From: Syntrophus sp963665935 | Lineage (GTDB): Bacteria; Desulfobacterota; Syntrophia; Syntrophales; Syntrophaceae | Assembly (NCBI GenBank): GCA_963665935.1 | Contig: OY762510.1 | Location: forward strand, 930,001 to 994,000 | DNA: 64,000 nt | Direction: 5' to 3' | Shown here: piece after piece, positions 1 through 9,051 of the stretch | How positions within the stretch are numbered: the first letter of the stretch is position 1 | Layout: the number at the start of each line of letters is the position of its first letter | Notes under the pieces: generated by a model | Told to the model about the DNA's origin: nothing | What the model saw: only the letters and a program-made list of their open reading frames with translations | Databases searched by the model: none | Translations under genes and position numbers: made by a program

Positions 1-195
1 GAAAGGATCTGCTCCCGTTTTCCCCGAATTCATCCCATCCTCTAAGACCAACTTTCAGCCCAAATCTCGATGATGTCCGTAACATCTCATTACAGCACTG
101 TATGCACGGTCCTGTTGGAAGGGGAAGCTTCCCCCGCCAACATCGGAATCCGCCTTCTTTATTCTGCCACGGAAACACGCTCCACAGTGTGAAAA

Positions 196-1995
196 TCAGT
201 TCCCATGTCGCATGCCGGCAGAAAAGATATCTCCTTTGGTGATGACGCGGTAGATGTGATCGGGAAAGGCTTTTTCAACATGAGCAGCCACGTCTTCGGG
301 CGTATATCCACCATTGGCAAGGATGTCATTATCGAGGTAGATCATGTCGTCAAAGGGATCGCCATCATTCGGATCGTTGAGGATCACATTTGTACCGAAG
401 TTATTTTCGATTTCGTTGAAGAGATCCATCCGGTACAAGTTGCGGTTACCATACGCATTGTGGGCGCCGTGATCCGCAGTGACCACCATCGTGTAATTAT
501 CCCGGCCGATGTGCTCGTCCAGCCAGTACGTGATCTTCTTCAGCAGGTAGTCTGTGTAATAGAGATAGGTGTAAACTTCCGGGGAATTGACCCCATAGGC
601 GTGTCCCACGGTGTCGAGGCTCTTGAAGTTGAAGTACACGAGGTCCGGGATGCGGTCCAACCCGGCGCCCTCTGCCTCGATGGTGCGCAGCAGCATGTCG
701 ACGGCCCAGAGGGTATAGAAGGGGGTCTTCATCGTATCGGTAAAATAAGAGTTCGATGCGGAACAGGTCCCCACGGGCACCTCTTTATAGAGCTGGTATA
801 AACAATCGTCCGTCATCGCAGTTTTACCTGCCGTCTTTATGGCATGTTCAAAGGTGAATGTACTACCGTCGGCGAACTTGCCCTGCGGGCCGGCAATGAC
901 ATTGGCGCCAGGCACTGCGTAAGGTCCGTTGTCCACGACCACGGTCTTTTCCGTCCATTTGTCACTTTCAACATCGATCCCATAATAATCCTTCAACCAC
1001 TCGTTGACGCGGACCCGATTGCCGCTGGAGTGACGGAGCGCCTCGGGAAGCTTGTAATTCTCGTCATTCGTGTAGGGAAGCCCCGTATCGCGAAGCAGTT
1101 CGACAATCGTGTCTTTGTCGCTCTTTTTCGAAAAGGATGCCCCGTGTCCGCCCATGCCGAGTGCCGCGCGCCCGTAAGCACTCACCGCAATGATCTTCGG
1201 CTCGTTTTTCAGTTCGAGATCCATGACGTCGGCCAGGGTGGGGACGCGCAGGTTTGATGCATCCATGGGGTTGCCCGCCAGGTCGTCAAAGGCCAAAGGG
1301 AAATCATTGCCTACTTTGATCTCGTTGCCGACGATGCCGTGAATTCCAGGGGTGGCGCCCGTTCCGATCACGGTATGAGACACGGCGGTCCGGGAACCGG
1401 CATAACTCAGGCGTGCCTTCCCGTAGTAAGCGCCGTTACCCATCAATTCTTTGCGGGCAAAGGACAGCGCATCATTTATCTTCGGATCCGTGAAATAATC
1501 CGCCCGGCATTGGTCCAGGGTGAACACCAGCGCCAGCCTTGGTTTCTTCTTTGACTTCGATGACGGTGAAAGCGCCTCGTAAAGGACACGTCCGTTTGAT
1601 GTTGAAGGCGCCTTCACATCAAGCAGGTGGGCAAGGGTCGGCGCGATGTCTTCAAGGGACGCCTTGTTTTTAAGGACAGCCTGATGCCGGATGCCCTTCC
1701 CAAAGAGAATTAGTGGAATCTTGGTATCGGATTCCCAGGGAAACCCGTGGGAACAGGCGAAGGTTGTCCCCGTCACGGCTGATGACGACGTCAGCACATC
1801 GGGGTAATAGACGATGTTGAGTTCAGGAGTCCGGTCTGCAGAGTTTGGAGCAAAGTTATACTTATACATTTTGAGGAGATTGGTCCCTCCCTCAGGGCTT
1901 GATCCCGCCCAGGCAGGAAGCACCCCGGCGGCAATGCAGAAAAGAAGACCAGCCATAACGATTCCAACAGTCCTGCGTATCTCCATGATTCTCAT
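196..1995 (-). CDS. Exported alkaline phosphatase-superfamily (phosphodiesterase) enzyme, apparently circularly permuted
   Basis: A 599-residue protein with a signal peptide (about residues 1-30, hydrophobic core then AWA). It carries the full metal-site set of PafA-like phosphomonoesterases: D161 (TLDQ), nucleophile T203 (SRTAVSH), D461 and H465 (DTVGHAYG), D508 and H509 (TADHG). Spacings such as D461-H465 and H465-D508 match the family as I know it. The last ligand normally lies near the C-terminus in an HG-P-x-DT-x-P-L motif followed by DIAPTLA. Here that block lies at residues 82-141, before the catalytic aspartate, and the protein ends soon after the domain core. The likely activity is periplasmic phosphate-ester hydrolysis; the substrate is unknown. 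No operon partner is visible. The ATG at 1995 and a second at 1986 are both possible starts. Confidence 0.82.
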   Translation of the reverse strand: MRIMEIRRTVGIVMAGLLFCIAAGVLPAWAGSSPEGGTNLLKMYKYNFAPNSADRTPELNIVYYPDVLTSSSAVTGTTFACSHGFPWESDTKIPLILFGKGIRHQAVLKNKASLEDIAPTLAHLLDVKAPSTSNGRVLYEALSPSSKSKKKPRLALVFTLDQCRADYFTDPKINDALSFARKELMGNGAYYGKARLSYAGSRTAVSHTVIGTGATPGIHGIVGNEIKVGNDFPLAFDDLAGNPMDASNLRVPTLADVMDLELKNEPKIIAVSAYGRAALGMGGHGASFSKKSDKDTIVELLRDTGLPYTNDENYKLPEALRHSSGNRVRVNEWLKDYYGIDVESDKWTEKTVVVDNGPYAVPGANVIAGPQGKFADGSTFTFEHAIKTAGKTAMTDDCLYQLYKEVPVGTCSASNSYFTDTMKTPFYTLWAVDMLLRTIEAEGAGLDRIPDLVYFNFKSLDTVGHAYGVNSPEVYTYLYYTDYLLKKITYWLDEHIGRDNYTMVVTADHGAHNAYGNRNLYRMDLFNEIENNFGTNVILNDPNDGDPFDDMIYLDNDILANGGYTPEDVAAHVEKAFPDHIYRVITKGDIFSAGMRHGN

Positions 1996-2523
1996 AGATT
2001 CCTCCTTCTTTTTGCAAGTTTGTCTGCCAATATATTTTCCCCTCGAATAAGTCCAATCGATAAAAGGAATAATACAGCCGGGATTATTCTTTACAGGCAG
2101 AATTAGAAATTATCAGCCACCCATCACGGGATGAATTCGAGAAGTTGATACAACCCCGATATCTATAACTATTATTAATTGGACATATATAAGATTGGTA
2201 TATATGGAATCGTCACAACCAAGCTGGATGCAGACCGTAAAGAGAAAATTTTTATAGCCGGTACCGATACTGGGGGGGTGTCACTCCCTGAAAAATTTGT
2301 ACTCTTCCAATTCTCAATCATCTCCAGATCGCATCATTTGCCTTGATAATTTATATGGACAATCTGCCGTACTGCACCCTGGGAAAATCAGCATAAAATC
2401 ATCCTTCCCCTGGCTCGCGGCATCGAAAAGGACTTCCACCTGGAAGCGTGCATCCTCTCGATCCTGGAGCAGGAGACCTGCCTTTTCCCAGGTCGGGACA
2501 AAAGAATAAAGGAGAAATGAAGA
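1996..2523. other. Intergenic region upstream of the reductase operon
   Basis: These 528 bases hold no convincing gene. The stretch 2380-2519 stays open in one plus-strand frame, reading LARGIEKDFHLEACILSILE and ending at a TGA next to the Shine-Dalgarno region of the next gene. It has no start codon and I cannot assign it; it may be a relic. The AT-rich part 2150-2220 is the likeliest place for the operon promoter, but I see no clear -35/-10 pair. Confidence 0.4.
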
Positions 2524-3690
2524 ATGACGTTCAATGTTCCGGATGTAAAACCTTTGATCAATGATGAGTTTGCCGGAGAGGCGCCCAAAAGGGCCCTCTC
2601 GTATATCGCGAACAAGCGCTCGGCGGGCATGCCCGTGGCGGGGACTTACTGCGGCTATGCCCCCATGGAGGTGATCCGTGCCGTCGGGGCCGTCCCGGCC
2701 GTTCTCTGCGCCTTCGCCAACAAGACGATCCCGGCGGCAGAAGCGGTGCTGCCGGCCAACCTCTGCCCTCTGATCAAGTCGAGCTATGGTTTCATTCTTA
2801 CCGATACCTGCCCCTTTTTCGCCCTTTCCGATGCGGTCGTGGCGGAAACGACCTGTGACGGCAAGAAGAAGATGTTTGAGCTGATCTCCTCCTATCGGCC
2901 CATGTTCGTCATGGACCTGCCCCAGCTCCCCGACGAGGTGGAGGCGAGGGCCAACTGGGCGACGATGATTTCCAAACTCAAGGGGTTCCTGGAGAACACC
3001 TTTGGCACGTCCGGAACATCGGAGGGCATCGAGGCGGAGATTCAGGCAACCAATATCAAGAACCGCCTGATGCGGCGCGTCTTTGAAAATGCCGCAGAAA
3101 AGCCGCCGCTCCTGAACTGGAGCGAACTCTATGAACTGTGCTTTCTTGCCCAGGTGGCAACGACGGAGGATCTTCTGCCCGTCTTCAAGGAGGTCTTCGA
3201 AAGGCTCGAAGAGCGGGAGGCGAAGGGCATTTATTACGGCGCCCCGTCCTCTCCCCGGGTGCTGGTCACGGGCTGTCCCGTGGGCGGGGATTCGACCAAG
3301 GTGTACCGGATCATCGAAGAATCGGGTGGCGTCGTCGTGGCTATGGATTCCTGCTCGGGCATGAAACCTTTTATTAACGACATTGAGGAAAAAACGGGGA
3401 ATCCTATTGACGCCGTGGCCCGCCACTACCTCGAGATCCCCTGTTCCTGCATGACCCCCAATACACGGAGGCTGACCGAGTTGGACAAGACCATCGCCCG
3501 CTTTCAGCCCGACGCGGTCGTCGAAGTGGTCCTTCATGCCTGCCACTCCTATAACATTGAAGCCATCAAAGTCATGAACCACGTGAAGGAGAAGCACAAC
3601 CTGCCCTACCTGAAGATCGAGACGGACTACTCCGAAGGCGATATCGAGCAGATCCGGACCAGGGTGGAGGCCCTGCTGGAGAGCCTATAA
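2524..3690 (+). CDS. Double-cubane-cluster reductase / 2-hydroxyacyl-CoA dehydratase family protein (copy 1)
   Basis: A 388-residue member of the HgdB/BcrB-type 2-hydroxyacyl-CoA dehydratase family (PF06050), closest in motif pattern to the stand-alone double-cubane proteins (DCCP; E. coli YjiM type). Conserved cysteine motifs are C43 (YCGYAP), C81 (NLCPLIKSSYGF), C96 (TCPFF), C111 (TTCDGKKKM), C251 (GCPVGG), C277 (CSGMK), C307/C309 (PCSCMTPN) and C340 (HACH). In characterised relatives such cysteines hold an [8Fe-9S] double cubane or [4Fe-4S] clusters, and an ATP-driven activator supplies low-potential electrons. First gene of a five-gene run ending with the activator and a DUF3343 protein. 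GGAGAA lies just before the ATG. Substrate unknown. Confidence 0.9.
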   Translation: MTFNVPDVKPLINDEFAGEAPKRALSYIANKRSAGMPVAGTYCGYAPMEVIRAVGAVPAVLCAFANKTIPAAEAVLPANLCPLIKSSYGFILTDTCPFFALSDAVVAETTCDGKKKMFELISSYRPMFVMDLPQLPDEVEARANWATMISKLKGFLENTFGTSGTSEGIEAEIQATNIKNRLMRRVFENAAEKPPLLNWSELYELCFLAQVATTEDLLPVFKEVFERLEEREAKGIYYGAPSSPRVLVTGCPVGGDSTKVYRIIEESGGVVVAMDSCSGMKPFINDIEEKTGNPIDAVARHYLEIPCSCMTPNTRRLTELDKTIARFQPDAVVEVVLHACHSYNIEAIKVMNHVKEKHNLPYLKIETDYSEGDIEQIRTRVEALLESL

Positions 3691-3739
3691 TTTTGAATGG
3701 AATGGAAGAGAATCTTCTCGACATAAAAGGAGATTTAAA

Positions 3740-4921
3740 ATGACGCAAACGGCCCTGGCAGAAATTCCGCCCCTGATCGATGATGCCCAGGTTGTGGACC
3801 CCATCCGCCGCTTCCTGGAGTACATTCTGAACAAGAGGGAAGCGGGGGTCCCCGTGGTCGGCCTCTATTGCGGCTACGCCCCGGCAGAGATGATCCGGGC
3901 CATAGGAGCCGTTCCCGTCTCCCTCTGCGCCGCCTCACAGCGGACCGTTCCCGCCGCGGAAGCGATCCTGCCCGCCAACCTCTGCCCGATGATCAAATCC
4001 AGTTTCGGATTCATTCGGACCAATTCCTGCTTCTTCTTTGCCGCCTCCGATGCCGTCATCGGTGAAACGACCTGCGACGGCAAGAAGAAGATGTTCGAGT
4101 TGATCGCCCATCTCAGACCGACGCATATCATGGATCTCCCCCAGCTTCCCGATGAAGCGGGGGGATTGGACCGCTGGAAGGAAAGTGTCCGCAAGCTTCA
4201 GGACTTTCTGGAAAAGACCTTTCAGACGGCCCTTTCCGCAGATCGGCTGGAGGCGGAGATCCGGGAAACCAATCGAAAGAACCGCCTCATGGACCGCTTT
4301 TTCGCCTACCTTGCCTGTTGTCCGATCCCTGTCTCCTGGCATGAGATCTACGATGTCATCAGCCTGGAACATGTGGCAAACGGCGATGAATTTCAGGACC
4401 TGATCGAAATGCTTTCCTCCCGGCTTGATCAGCGGATTGCCTCGGGTCAATTTTTCGGGACTTCTTCTTCCCCGCGGGTCCTGGTCAGCGGCTGTCCAGT
4501 CGGGGGGGATGCCTGCAAGGTCCTGCAGATGATCGAGGAAGCCGGCGGGGTGATCGTGGCCCTGGAGGCATGCAGCGGAATGAAGAACTATTTCATCAGG
4601 ATCGAGGAGGATAGCGGTGATCCCCTGAGGGCCGTGGCGGAAAGCACCCTGAGCATCCCCTGCTCCTGCATGACGCCGAATCGTCGCCGCCTGGATCTGC
4701 TGGACAAAATGATTACCCGGTTTTCACCGGATGTCGTCATCGATGTCGTTTTGCACGCCTGTCATGCGTACAACGTGGAGTCCCACAAGATTCGCAATCA
4801 TATCCAGGATCGGCACGGATTGCCCTGTTTGAAGATCGAAACGGATTACTCTCACGGTGACATCGAGCAGATTCGGACACGGGTGGAGGCCCTGTTTGAA
4901 AGCCTGGAAATCAAAAAATAA
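3740..4921 (+). CDS. Double-cubane-cluster reductase / 2-hydroxyacyl-CoA dehydratase family protein (copy 2)
   Basis: A 393-residue close paralogue of the preceding gene, 49 bases downstream, with AAAGGAG before the ATG. It keeps the same cysteine set: C44 (YCGYAP), C82 (NLCPMIKSSFGF), C97, C112 (TTCDGKKKM), then GCPVGG, CSGMK, PCSCMTPN and HACH. One motif differs: TCPFF of copy 1 is SCFFF here. Near-identical motif order and length point to tandem duplication. It could act as a separate DCCP-type reductase or pair with copy 1 as the two subunits of a dehydratase-like heterodimer; the sequence alone does not decide. Confidence 0.9.
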   Translation: MTQTALAEIPPLIDDAQVVDPIRRFLEYILNKREAGVPVVGLYCGYAPAEMIRAIGAVPVSLCAASQRTVPAAEAILPANLCPMIKSSFGFIRTNSCFFFAASDAVIGETTCDGKKKMFELIAHLRPTHIMDLPQLPDEAGGLDRWKESVRKLQDFLEKTFQTALSADRLEAEIRETNRKNRLMDRFFAYLACCPIPVSWHEIYDVISLEHVANGDEFQDLIEMLSSRLDQRIASGQFFGTSSSPRVLVSGCPVGGDACKVLQMIEEAGGVIVALEACSGMKNYFIRIEEDSGDPLRAVAESTLSIPCSCMTPNRRRLDLLDKMITRFSPDVVIDVVLHACHAYNVESHKIRNHIQDRHGLPCLKIETDYSHGDIEQIRTRVEALFESLEIKK

Positions 4922-4938
4922 AGATCAGGAGGAATATC

Positions 4939-6219
4939 ATGGCGGATTACACAAAAATGTGGTCGGAACTCGGCCTTGACCTGAAAAGTCACGACGCGCT
5001 GCTGTCCATCCTGGGCAGTGCCTATGGAGACACCTTTCTTTCCCAGAAAAACCGCCCCGAAGGGATGAAGTATTTCGACTTTGTCATGAGCGAGGTACAC
5101 GGACTGCGCATCCAGGAGTTGATGGAGGCAAAGGCCCAGGGAAGGATCGTCGTCGGTTCATATTGCGTCTTCGTCCCGGAAGAACTGATCCTGGCCGTGG
5201 ACGGGGTGTCCGTGGGACTGTGCGCCGGGGCGGAGTTCAATTTCGAAGGCGCCGAAGAGGTTCTGCCCAGAAACACCTGCGCGCTCATCAAGTCCGCCTT
5301 CGGGTTCAAGCTCGGCAAGGTCTGCCCCTACCTGGAAGCCTGCGACGTGGTCGTGGGAGAGAACACCTGCGACGGCAAGAAGAAGGCTTATGAAATCCTG
5401 GGCCCGCTGGTCAAGGATCTGTACGTCATCGATCTTCACCAGACGAAATCCGAGATGGGACGGGCCTTGCTGAAGGAGGAATACCGCAGGTTCGCCGCGA
5501 AGCTGGAAAGTGTCAGTAGAAAGAAGATTTCCCCGGAATCGCTCAAGAAGGCAATTGAAGTCGTCAATGCGAAGCGGATGGCGGTAAAAAGGCTGGCGGC
5601 GCTCCGCGCGGCCGATCCGGCGCCGATCTCCGGTCTGGACGCCCTCCTCGTAAACCAGGTCTTTTTCTATGACGACCCGATTCGCTTTTCTCATTCGGTC
5701 AATCAGCTCTGCGACGAGCTTGAAGATCGCGAAAAAAACGGAATCGGAGTTTTCGCGCCGGGGACGACGCGGGTCGTGGTTTCCGGATGCCCCATGGCCG
5801 TTCCCAACTGGAAACTCCCCATGCTGATCGAATCGAGCAATGCGGTCATCGTCGGCGAGGAATCCTGCGTGGGCGAGCGGGGAACGCGCTGGCTGACGGA
5901 ATCCAAGGGCGAGACGGTGGAGGATCTCCTCGACGCCCTCACGGAACGGTATTTCAGCATCGACTGCGCCGTCTTTACGCCGAATCCCTCACGGGTGGAC
6001 TACGCCAAGGAAATGACGAAAAAACTGAATGCCCAGGGCGTGATTCACTACAGCCTCCAGTTCTGTCAGCCTTACACGATGGAAAGCGGTCCCGTCGAGA
6101 AGGAACTGGAAAAGTCGGGCATCCCGACGCTGCGCCTGGAGACCGATTACAGCCAGGAAGACGCGGGACAGCTCAAGACGCGGATCGAAGCCTTTATCGA
6201 GCGGTTGGAGAAAAAATGA
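4939..6219 (+). CDS. 2-hydroxyacyl-CoA dehydratase family protein, divergent third copy
   Basis: A 426-residue family member with an N-terminal extension of about 35 residues relative to copies 1 and 2. It retains C76 (YCVFVP), C114 (NTCALIKSAFGF), C129 (VCPYLEAC), C144 (NTCDGKKKA), GCPM and the EESCVGER equivalent of CSGMK. The later motifs have changed: PCSCMTPN is DCAVFTPN and HACHSYN is QFCQPYTME. The gene follows copy 2 by 17 bases, with AGGAGG before the ATG, and its TGA overlaps the activator start (ATGA). It may be a partner subunit with a different cluster, or a reductase for another substrate. Confidence 0.87.
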   Translation: MADYTKMWSELGLDLKSHDALLSILGSAYGDTFLSQKNRPEGMKYFDFVMSEVHGLRIQELMEAKAQGRIVVGSYCVFVPEELILAVDGVSVGLCAGAEFNFEGAEEVLPRNTCALIKSAFGFKLGKVCPYLEACDVVVGENTCDGKKKAYEILGPLVKDLYVIDLHQTKSEMGRALLKEEYRRFAAKLESVSRKKISPESLKKAIEVVNAKRMAVKRLAALRAADPAPISGLDALLVNQVFFYDDPIRFSHSVNQLCDELEDREKNGIGVFAPGTTRVVVSGCPMAVPNWKLPMLIESSNAVIVGEESCVGERGTRWLTESKGETVEDLLDALTERYFSIDCAVFTPNPSRVDYAKEMTKKLNAQGVIHYSLQFCQPYTMESGPVEKELEKSGIPTLRLETDYSQEDAGQLKTRIEAFIERLEKK

Positions 6220-6956
6220 GAGTCGCCGGCATCGACATCGGATCACGGACCGTCAAGCTGGCCATTCTCGAAGATGGAAAGCTCGTCCTGTCCCGTAAGA
6301 CGCTCACGTCTTACAATCCCCTGGAAACGGCGAAGGAACTGATCGGCGATGCCGCATTCGACACGCTCACCGCCACCGGATACGGCCGCCATCTCATCAA
6401 GGGTCATTTGGATTGCCCGGTGATCAGCGAGATCAAGGCCTTTGCCGTGGGCTCCCGTTTTTTTTCGCAGGATTGTTCGTCCATCCTCGACATCGGCGGA
6501 CAGGATACAAAGGCCATTTCCCTGGACAGCGACGGGAATATGCGGAAGTTCGAGATGAACGACAAGTGCGCCGCGGGCACGGGCCGTTTCCTGGAGGTCA
6601 TGGCGACCGCCCTGGGCTTTTCCCTGGAAGAATTCGCCCAGGCGGCCCTTTCGGCCGAAAAGGCGGTCAAGATCAACAGCACCTGCACCGTCTTTGCCGA
6701 ATCCGAGGTAGTGTCGCTGACCGCCAAAGGTGTGCCGCGCAATGAGGTGGCCCTGGGCATTCACAAAGCCATTGTGAGCCGTTCGGCAGGGCTTCTGAAA
6801 AAGGTGGCCGTGCCGGGGAAAATCTTTTTCGCCGGCGGTGTAGCATTGAACGAATGCGTCCGGGTCCTTCTCGAACAAGAGATGACCGGCCCCGTATTTG
6901 TCCCCTCCGATCCGCAGATCGTGGGGGCCGTCGGGGCCGCATTAAGTGCACGATGA
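6216..6956 (+). CDS. Activator ATPase of 2-hydroxyacyl-CoA dehydratases (BadF/BadG/BcrA/BcrD/HgdC type)
   Basis: A 246-residue ASKHA-fold ATPase. Visible motifs are the phosphate loops IDIGSRTVK (6-14) and DIGGQDTKA (92-100), and the two cluster cysteines C118 (DKCAAGTGRFLE) and C157 (NSTCTVFAESE). In this family two subunits share one [4Fe-4S] cluster, and ATP binding drives electron transfer to the partner reductase. The start chosen is the ATG at 6216, which overlaps the preceding stop and begins exactly at the conserved N-terminus; a longer in-frame reading from 5787 only overlaps the previous gene. One activator probably serves all three upstream reductases. Confidence 0.93.
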   Translation: MRVAGIDIGSRTVKLAILEDGKLVLSRKTLTSYNPLETAKELIGDAAFDTLTATGYGRHLIKGHLDCPVISEIKAFAVGSRFFSQDCSSILDIGGQDTKAISLDSDGNMRKFEMNDKCAAGTGRFLEVMATALGFSLEEFAQAALSAEKAVKINSTCTVFAESEVVSLTAKGVPRNEVALGIHKAIVSRSAGLLKKVAVPGKIFFAGGVALNECVRVLLEQEMTGPVFVPSDPQIVGAVGAALSAR

Positions 6957-6978
6957 AAGTGGAGGGGGGAAATACGTC

Positions 6979-7245
6979 ATGTCGATAGAGGTTGAGGGAC
7001 AGACAGCCACTTCGCCCGTAACAAAGGACTCACAGTACTGCGTTTTTCTCTTTCCTTCCGTCAGTTACGTCCTGAAGGCGGAAAAGATCCTCAAGGACAG
7101 GGGAATCGAACATAAGCTGATTCCCGTTCCCCGGCACATCAGTGCGGATTGCGGCGTCTGTCTTCGGATTGCCGTGGACCAGCAGGAAACAGTCGTTGAA
7201 ATGCTACAGGACACGGCAGCCTGGGAAGGCATGGTGATGCTGTAG
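6979..7245 (+). CDS. DUF3343 (putative Se/S carrier-like) protein
   Basis: An 88-residue protein of the DUF3343 family (PF11823). Key features are CVFLFPSVSYVLKAEKIL near the N-terminus, IPVPRHIS, and the paired cysteines C58 and C61 (DCGVC). The start at 6979 is preferred over an upstream ATG at 6946 because GGAGGGGGG lies about 10 bases before it. The family is proposed, not proven, to carry persulfide or selenide on its cysteines. It often sits beside rSAM/selenoprotein-associated genes; here it ends the reductase operon. A second copy is fused to a NifU-like domain at 38.5 kb, and a relic lies at 10.8 kb. Confidence 0.85.
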   Translation: MSIEVEGQTATSPVTKDSQYCVFLFPSVSYVLKAEKILKDRGIEHKLIPVPRHISADCGVCLRIAVDQQETVVEMLQDTAAWEGMVML

Positions 7246-7538
7246 TCCAGCTTCCGAGTGGCCTTCAGAGAATGATCCGATCCCCGGCACCATCATCTCC
7301 ATCCGACCTTTTCAACGACTTTCCCGGATACAATCCCCACTGCAAATATCGATGTCATCATCAACACTTAATTAATCCCGCAACAGTCCCGCAAAATAGT
7401 CTTATGATAAATGAATATCACTCATTTTTGATTCCGTTCCGATTCTCCTTCGTACAGTATTTGCTTTAGACTGTAACAGAGAAAGTCAGGCTTGCAGAAC
7501 GTGGCAAGAGAGTAAACTTATCATCAAGGAGTGTATCA

Positions 7539-8945
7539 ATGAACGGAAAGAAGCTAAGTGTCAAGTTGATCGGGGGATTTGCGGCAGTATCGGTGATTGC
7601 CCTGATCGTCGGTTTCATCGGAATGGCTCAAATCAGAAAGATCAATGATGCCGATCTGGCTATGTACCAGGAAAATGTTTTGAAACTTGAAAACCTTGCA
7701 AAAGTGACGGACGATTTCTTAAACACCAGGACCGTCCTACTTTATAGCATCGCCAATAAATTTATACTGGACAAAGACGTCAGTTCTGTATCTTCGACGC
7801 TTAAAGAGTTAAATGGAAAGATTGCCACACTTGCCGAGCAATATGAAAAGGGCATCAAAACCGATGAAGAACGAAAGCTCTTTACCGATACGAAACAGGC
7901 AATTTCGCATTATGTTTCTGCCGGAGAACGGATGCTGGCTGCCGTGACATCCGGCAAAAAAGAGGAGGTTGCTGCCATCCTGGCTACAAATGAGGTAGGC
8001 ACTGCCGGGAAACAAGTCAACGCCGGTTTGGATGCCTTGATTAAGCTGAACTCGGATCAAGCCAAACAGCGGTCGGAAAATAATCAAAAAGTGGGCTCCC
8101 GGGCAATCTGGCTGACCATGACAATCAGCCTTTTCGGTATCGCCTTGGGTATTGCGCTGGGTGTCTTCCAGGCCTTTTCCATTACCCGACCGATTAATCA
8201 GGTGGTTGAAGGGCTTTCTGAAGGGTCGGAACAGGTTTTTGAGGCGGCAGCCCATGTGGCCACTTCGAGCCAGCTCCTTGCGGAAGGTTCCTCCGAGCAG
8301 GCCGCTTCCCTGGAAGAAACCTCCTCTTCTCTGGAGGAAATGTCTTCCATGATTCAGCAGAATGCGGACAACGCCAATTCAGCTAAAGGTTTGATTGAGC
8401 AGGTGGCCAAGTATCGCGCTCATACCAATGCCCAACTGGATCAACTGGTGTTCGCCATCTCCGAGGTGGTGAAGTCCAGCGAAGAAACTCATAAGATTGT
8501 CAAGACTATCGATGAAATTGCCTTCCAAACCAATCTCCTGGCTTTGAATGCCGCTGTTGAAGCGGCAAGGGCAGGTGAAGCGGGAGCCGGTTTTGCTGTA
8601 GTGGCCGAGGAGGTCCGAAATCTGGCCATGAGGTCTGCCGATGCGGCAAAAAATACGAGCAATCTTATTGAGAGTACGATCACTGCCATTAAGAGAGGAC
8701 ACGAGTTGACCAATCAAACGCAGGCGGCCTTTGGAGAGCAGAAGGGGGTTGCCGTGAAGATCGGGGAATTGGTCAACGAGATCGCCACCGCCTCTTCCGA
8801 ACAGGCCCAGGGGATTGCCCAGATCAATATCGCCGTATCTCAGATGGACAAGGTGACGCAGCAGACCGCAGCCAATGCGGAGGAATCAGCCAGCGCTTCT
8901 GAGGAACTAAGTGCCCAGGCAGAACAGCTGAAGAGCTTTATATGA
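7539..8945 (+). CDS. Methyl-accepting chemotaxis protein
   Basis: A 468-residue chemoreceptor. TM1 is at about residues 10-30, followed by a roughly 150-residue helical periplasmic sensor of the four-helix-bundle type, TM2 near 187-210, a short HAMP-like segment beginning at ITRPINQ, and a cytoplasmic signalling hairpin. The hairpin tip reads EIAFQTNLLALNAAVEAARA, the CheA/CheW contact region. There are no che genes in the window, so it is an orphan receptor. An SD AAGGAG lies about 8 bases before the ATG. The 293-base leader shows no promoter I can support. The ligand cannot be predicted. Confidence 0.93.
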   Translation: MNGKKLSVKLIGGFAAVSVIALIVGFIGMAQIRKINDADLAMYQENVLKLENLAKVTDDFLNTRTVLLYSIANKFILDKDVSSVSSTLKELNGKIATLAEQYEKGIKTDEERKLFTDTKQAISHYVSAGERMLAAVTSGKKEEVAAILATNEVGTAGKQVNAGLDALIKLNSDQAKQRSENNQKVGSRAIWLTMTISLFGIALGIALGVFQAFSITRPINQVVEGLSEGSEQVFEAAAHVATSSQLLAEGSSEQAASLEETSSSLEEMSSMIQQNADNANSAKGLIEQVAKYRAHTNAQLDQLVFAISEVVKSSEETHKIVKTIDEIAFQTNLLALNAAVEAARAGEAGAGFAVVAEEVRNLAMRSADAAKNTSNLIESTITAIKRGHELTNQTQAAFGEQKGVAVKIGELVNEIATASSEQAQGIAQINIAVSQMDKVTQQTAANAEESASASEELSAQAEQLKSFI

Positions 8946-9051
8946 AAATACTCATAACTAGCTGTTTTCTTATGGATATACTCAATCCCGTTATGATGAT
9001 CAGCTTGGATCGTAATTTTTATATTCGTGATCTCCATAAAGGAGCCGACAA

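Noticed and set aside
1..195. Gene at the left window edge
   Set aside because: No frame has a recognisable product; the stretch is downstream of the phosphatase gene and looks non-coding.
2314..3597. Minus-strand 427-codon frame over the first reductase gene
   Set aside because: Antisense shadow caused by GC-rich codon structure; no family motifs, whereas the plus strand shows all reductase cysteines.
5787..6215. Upstream extension of the activator ATPase to 389 residues
   Set aside because: It only overlaps the third reductase gene in another frame; the family N-terminus and the ATGA overlap place the start at 6216.
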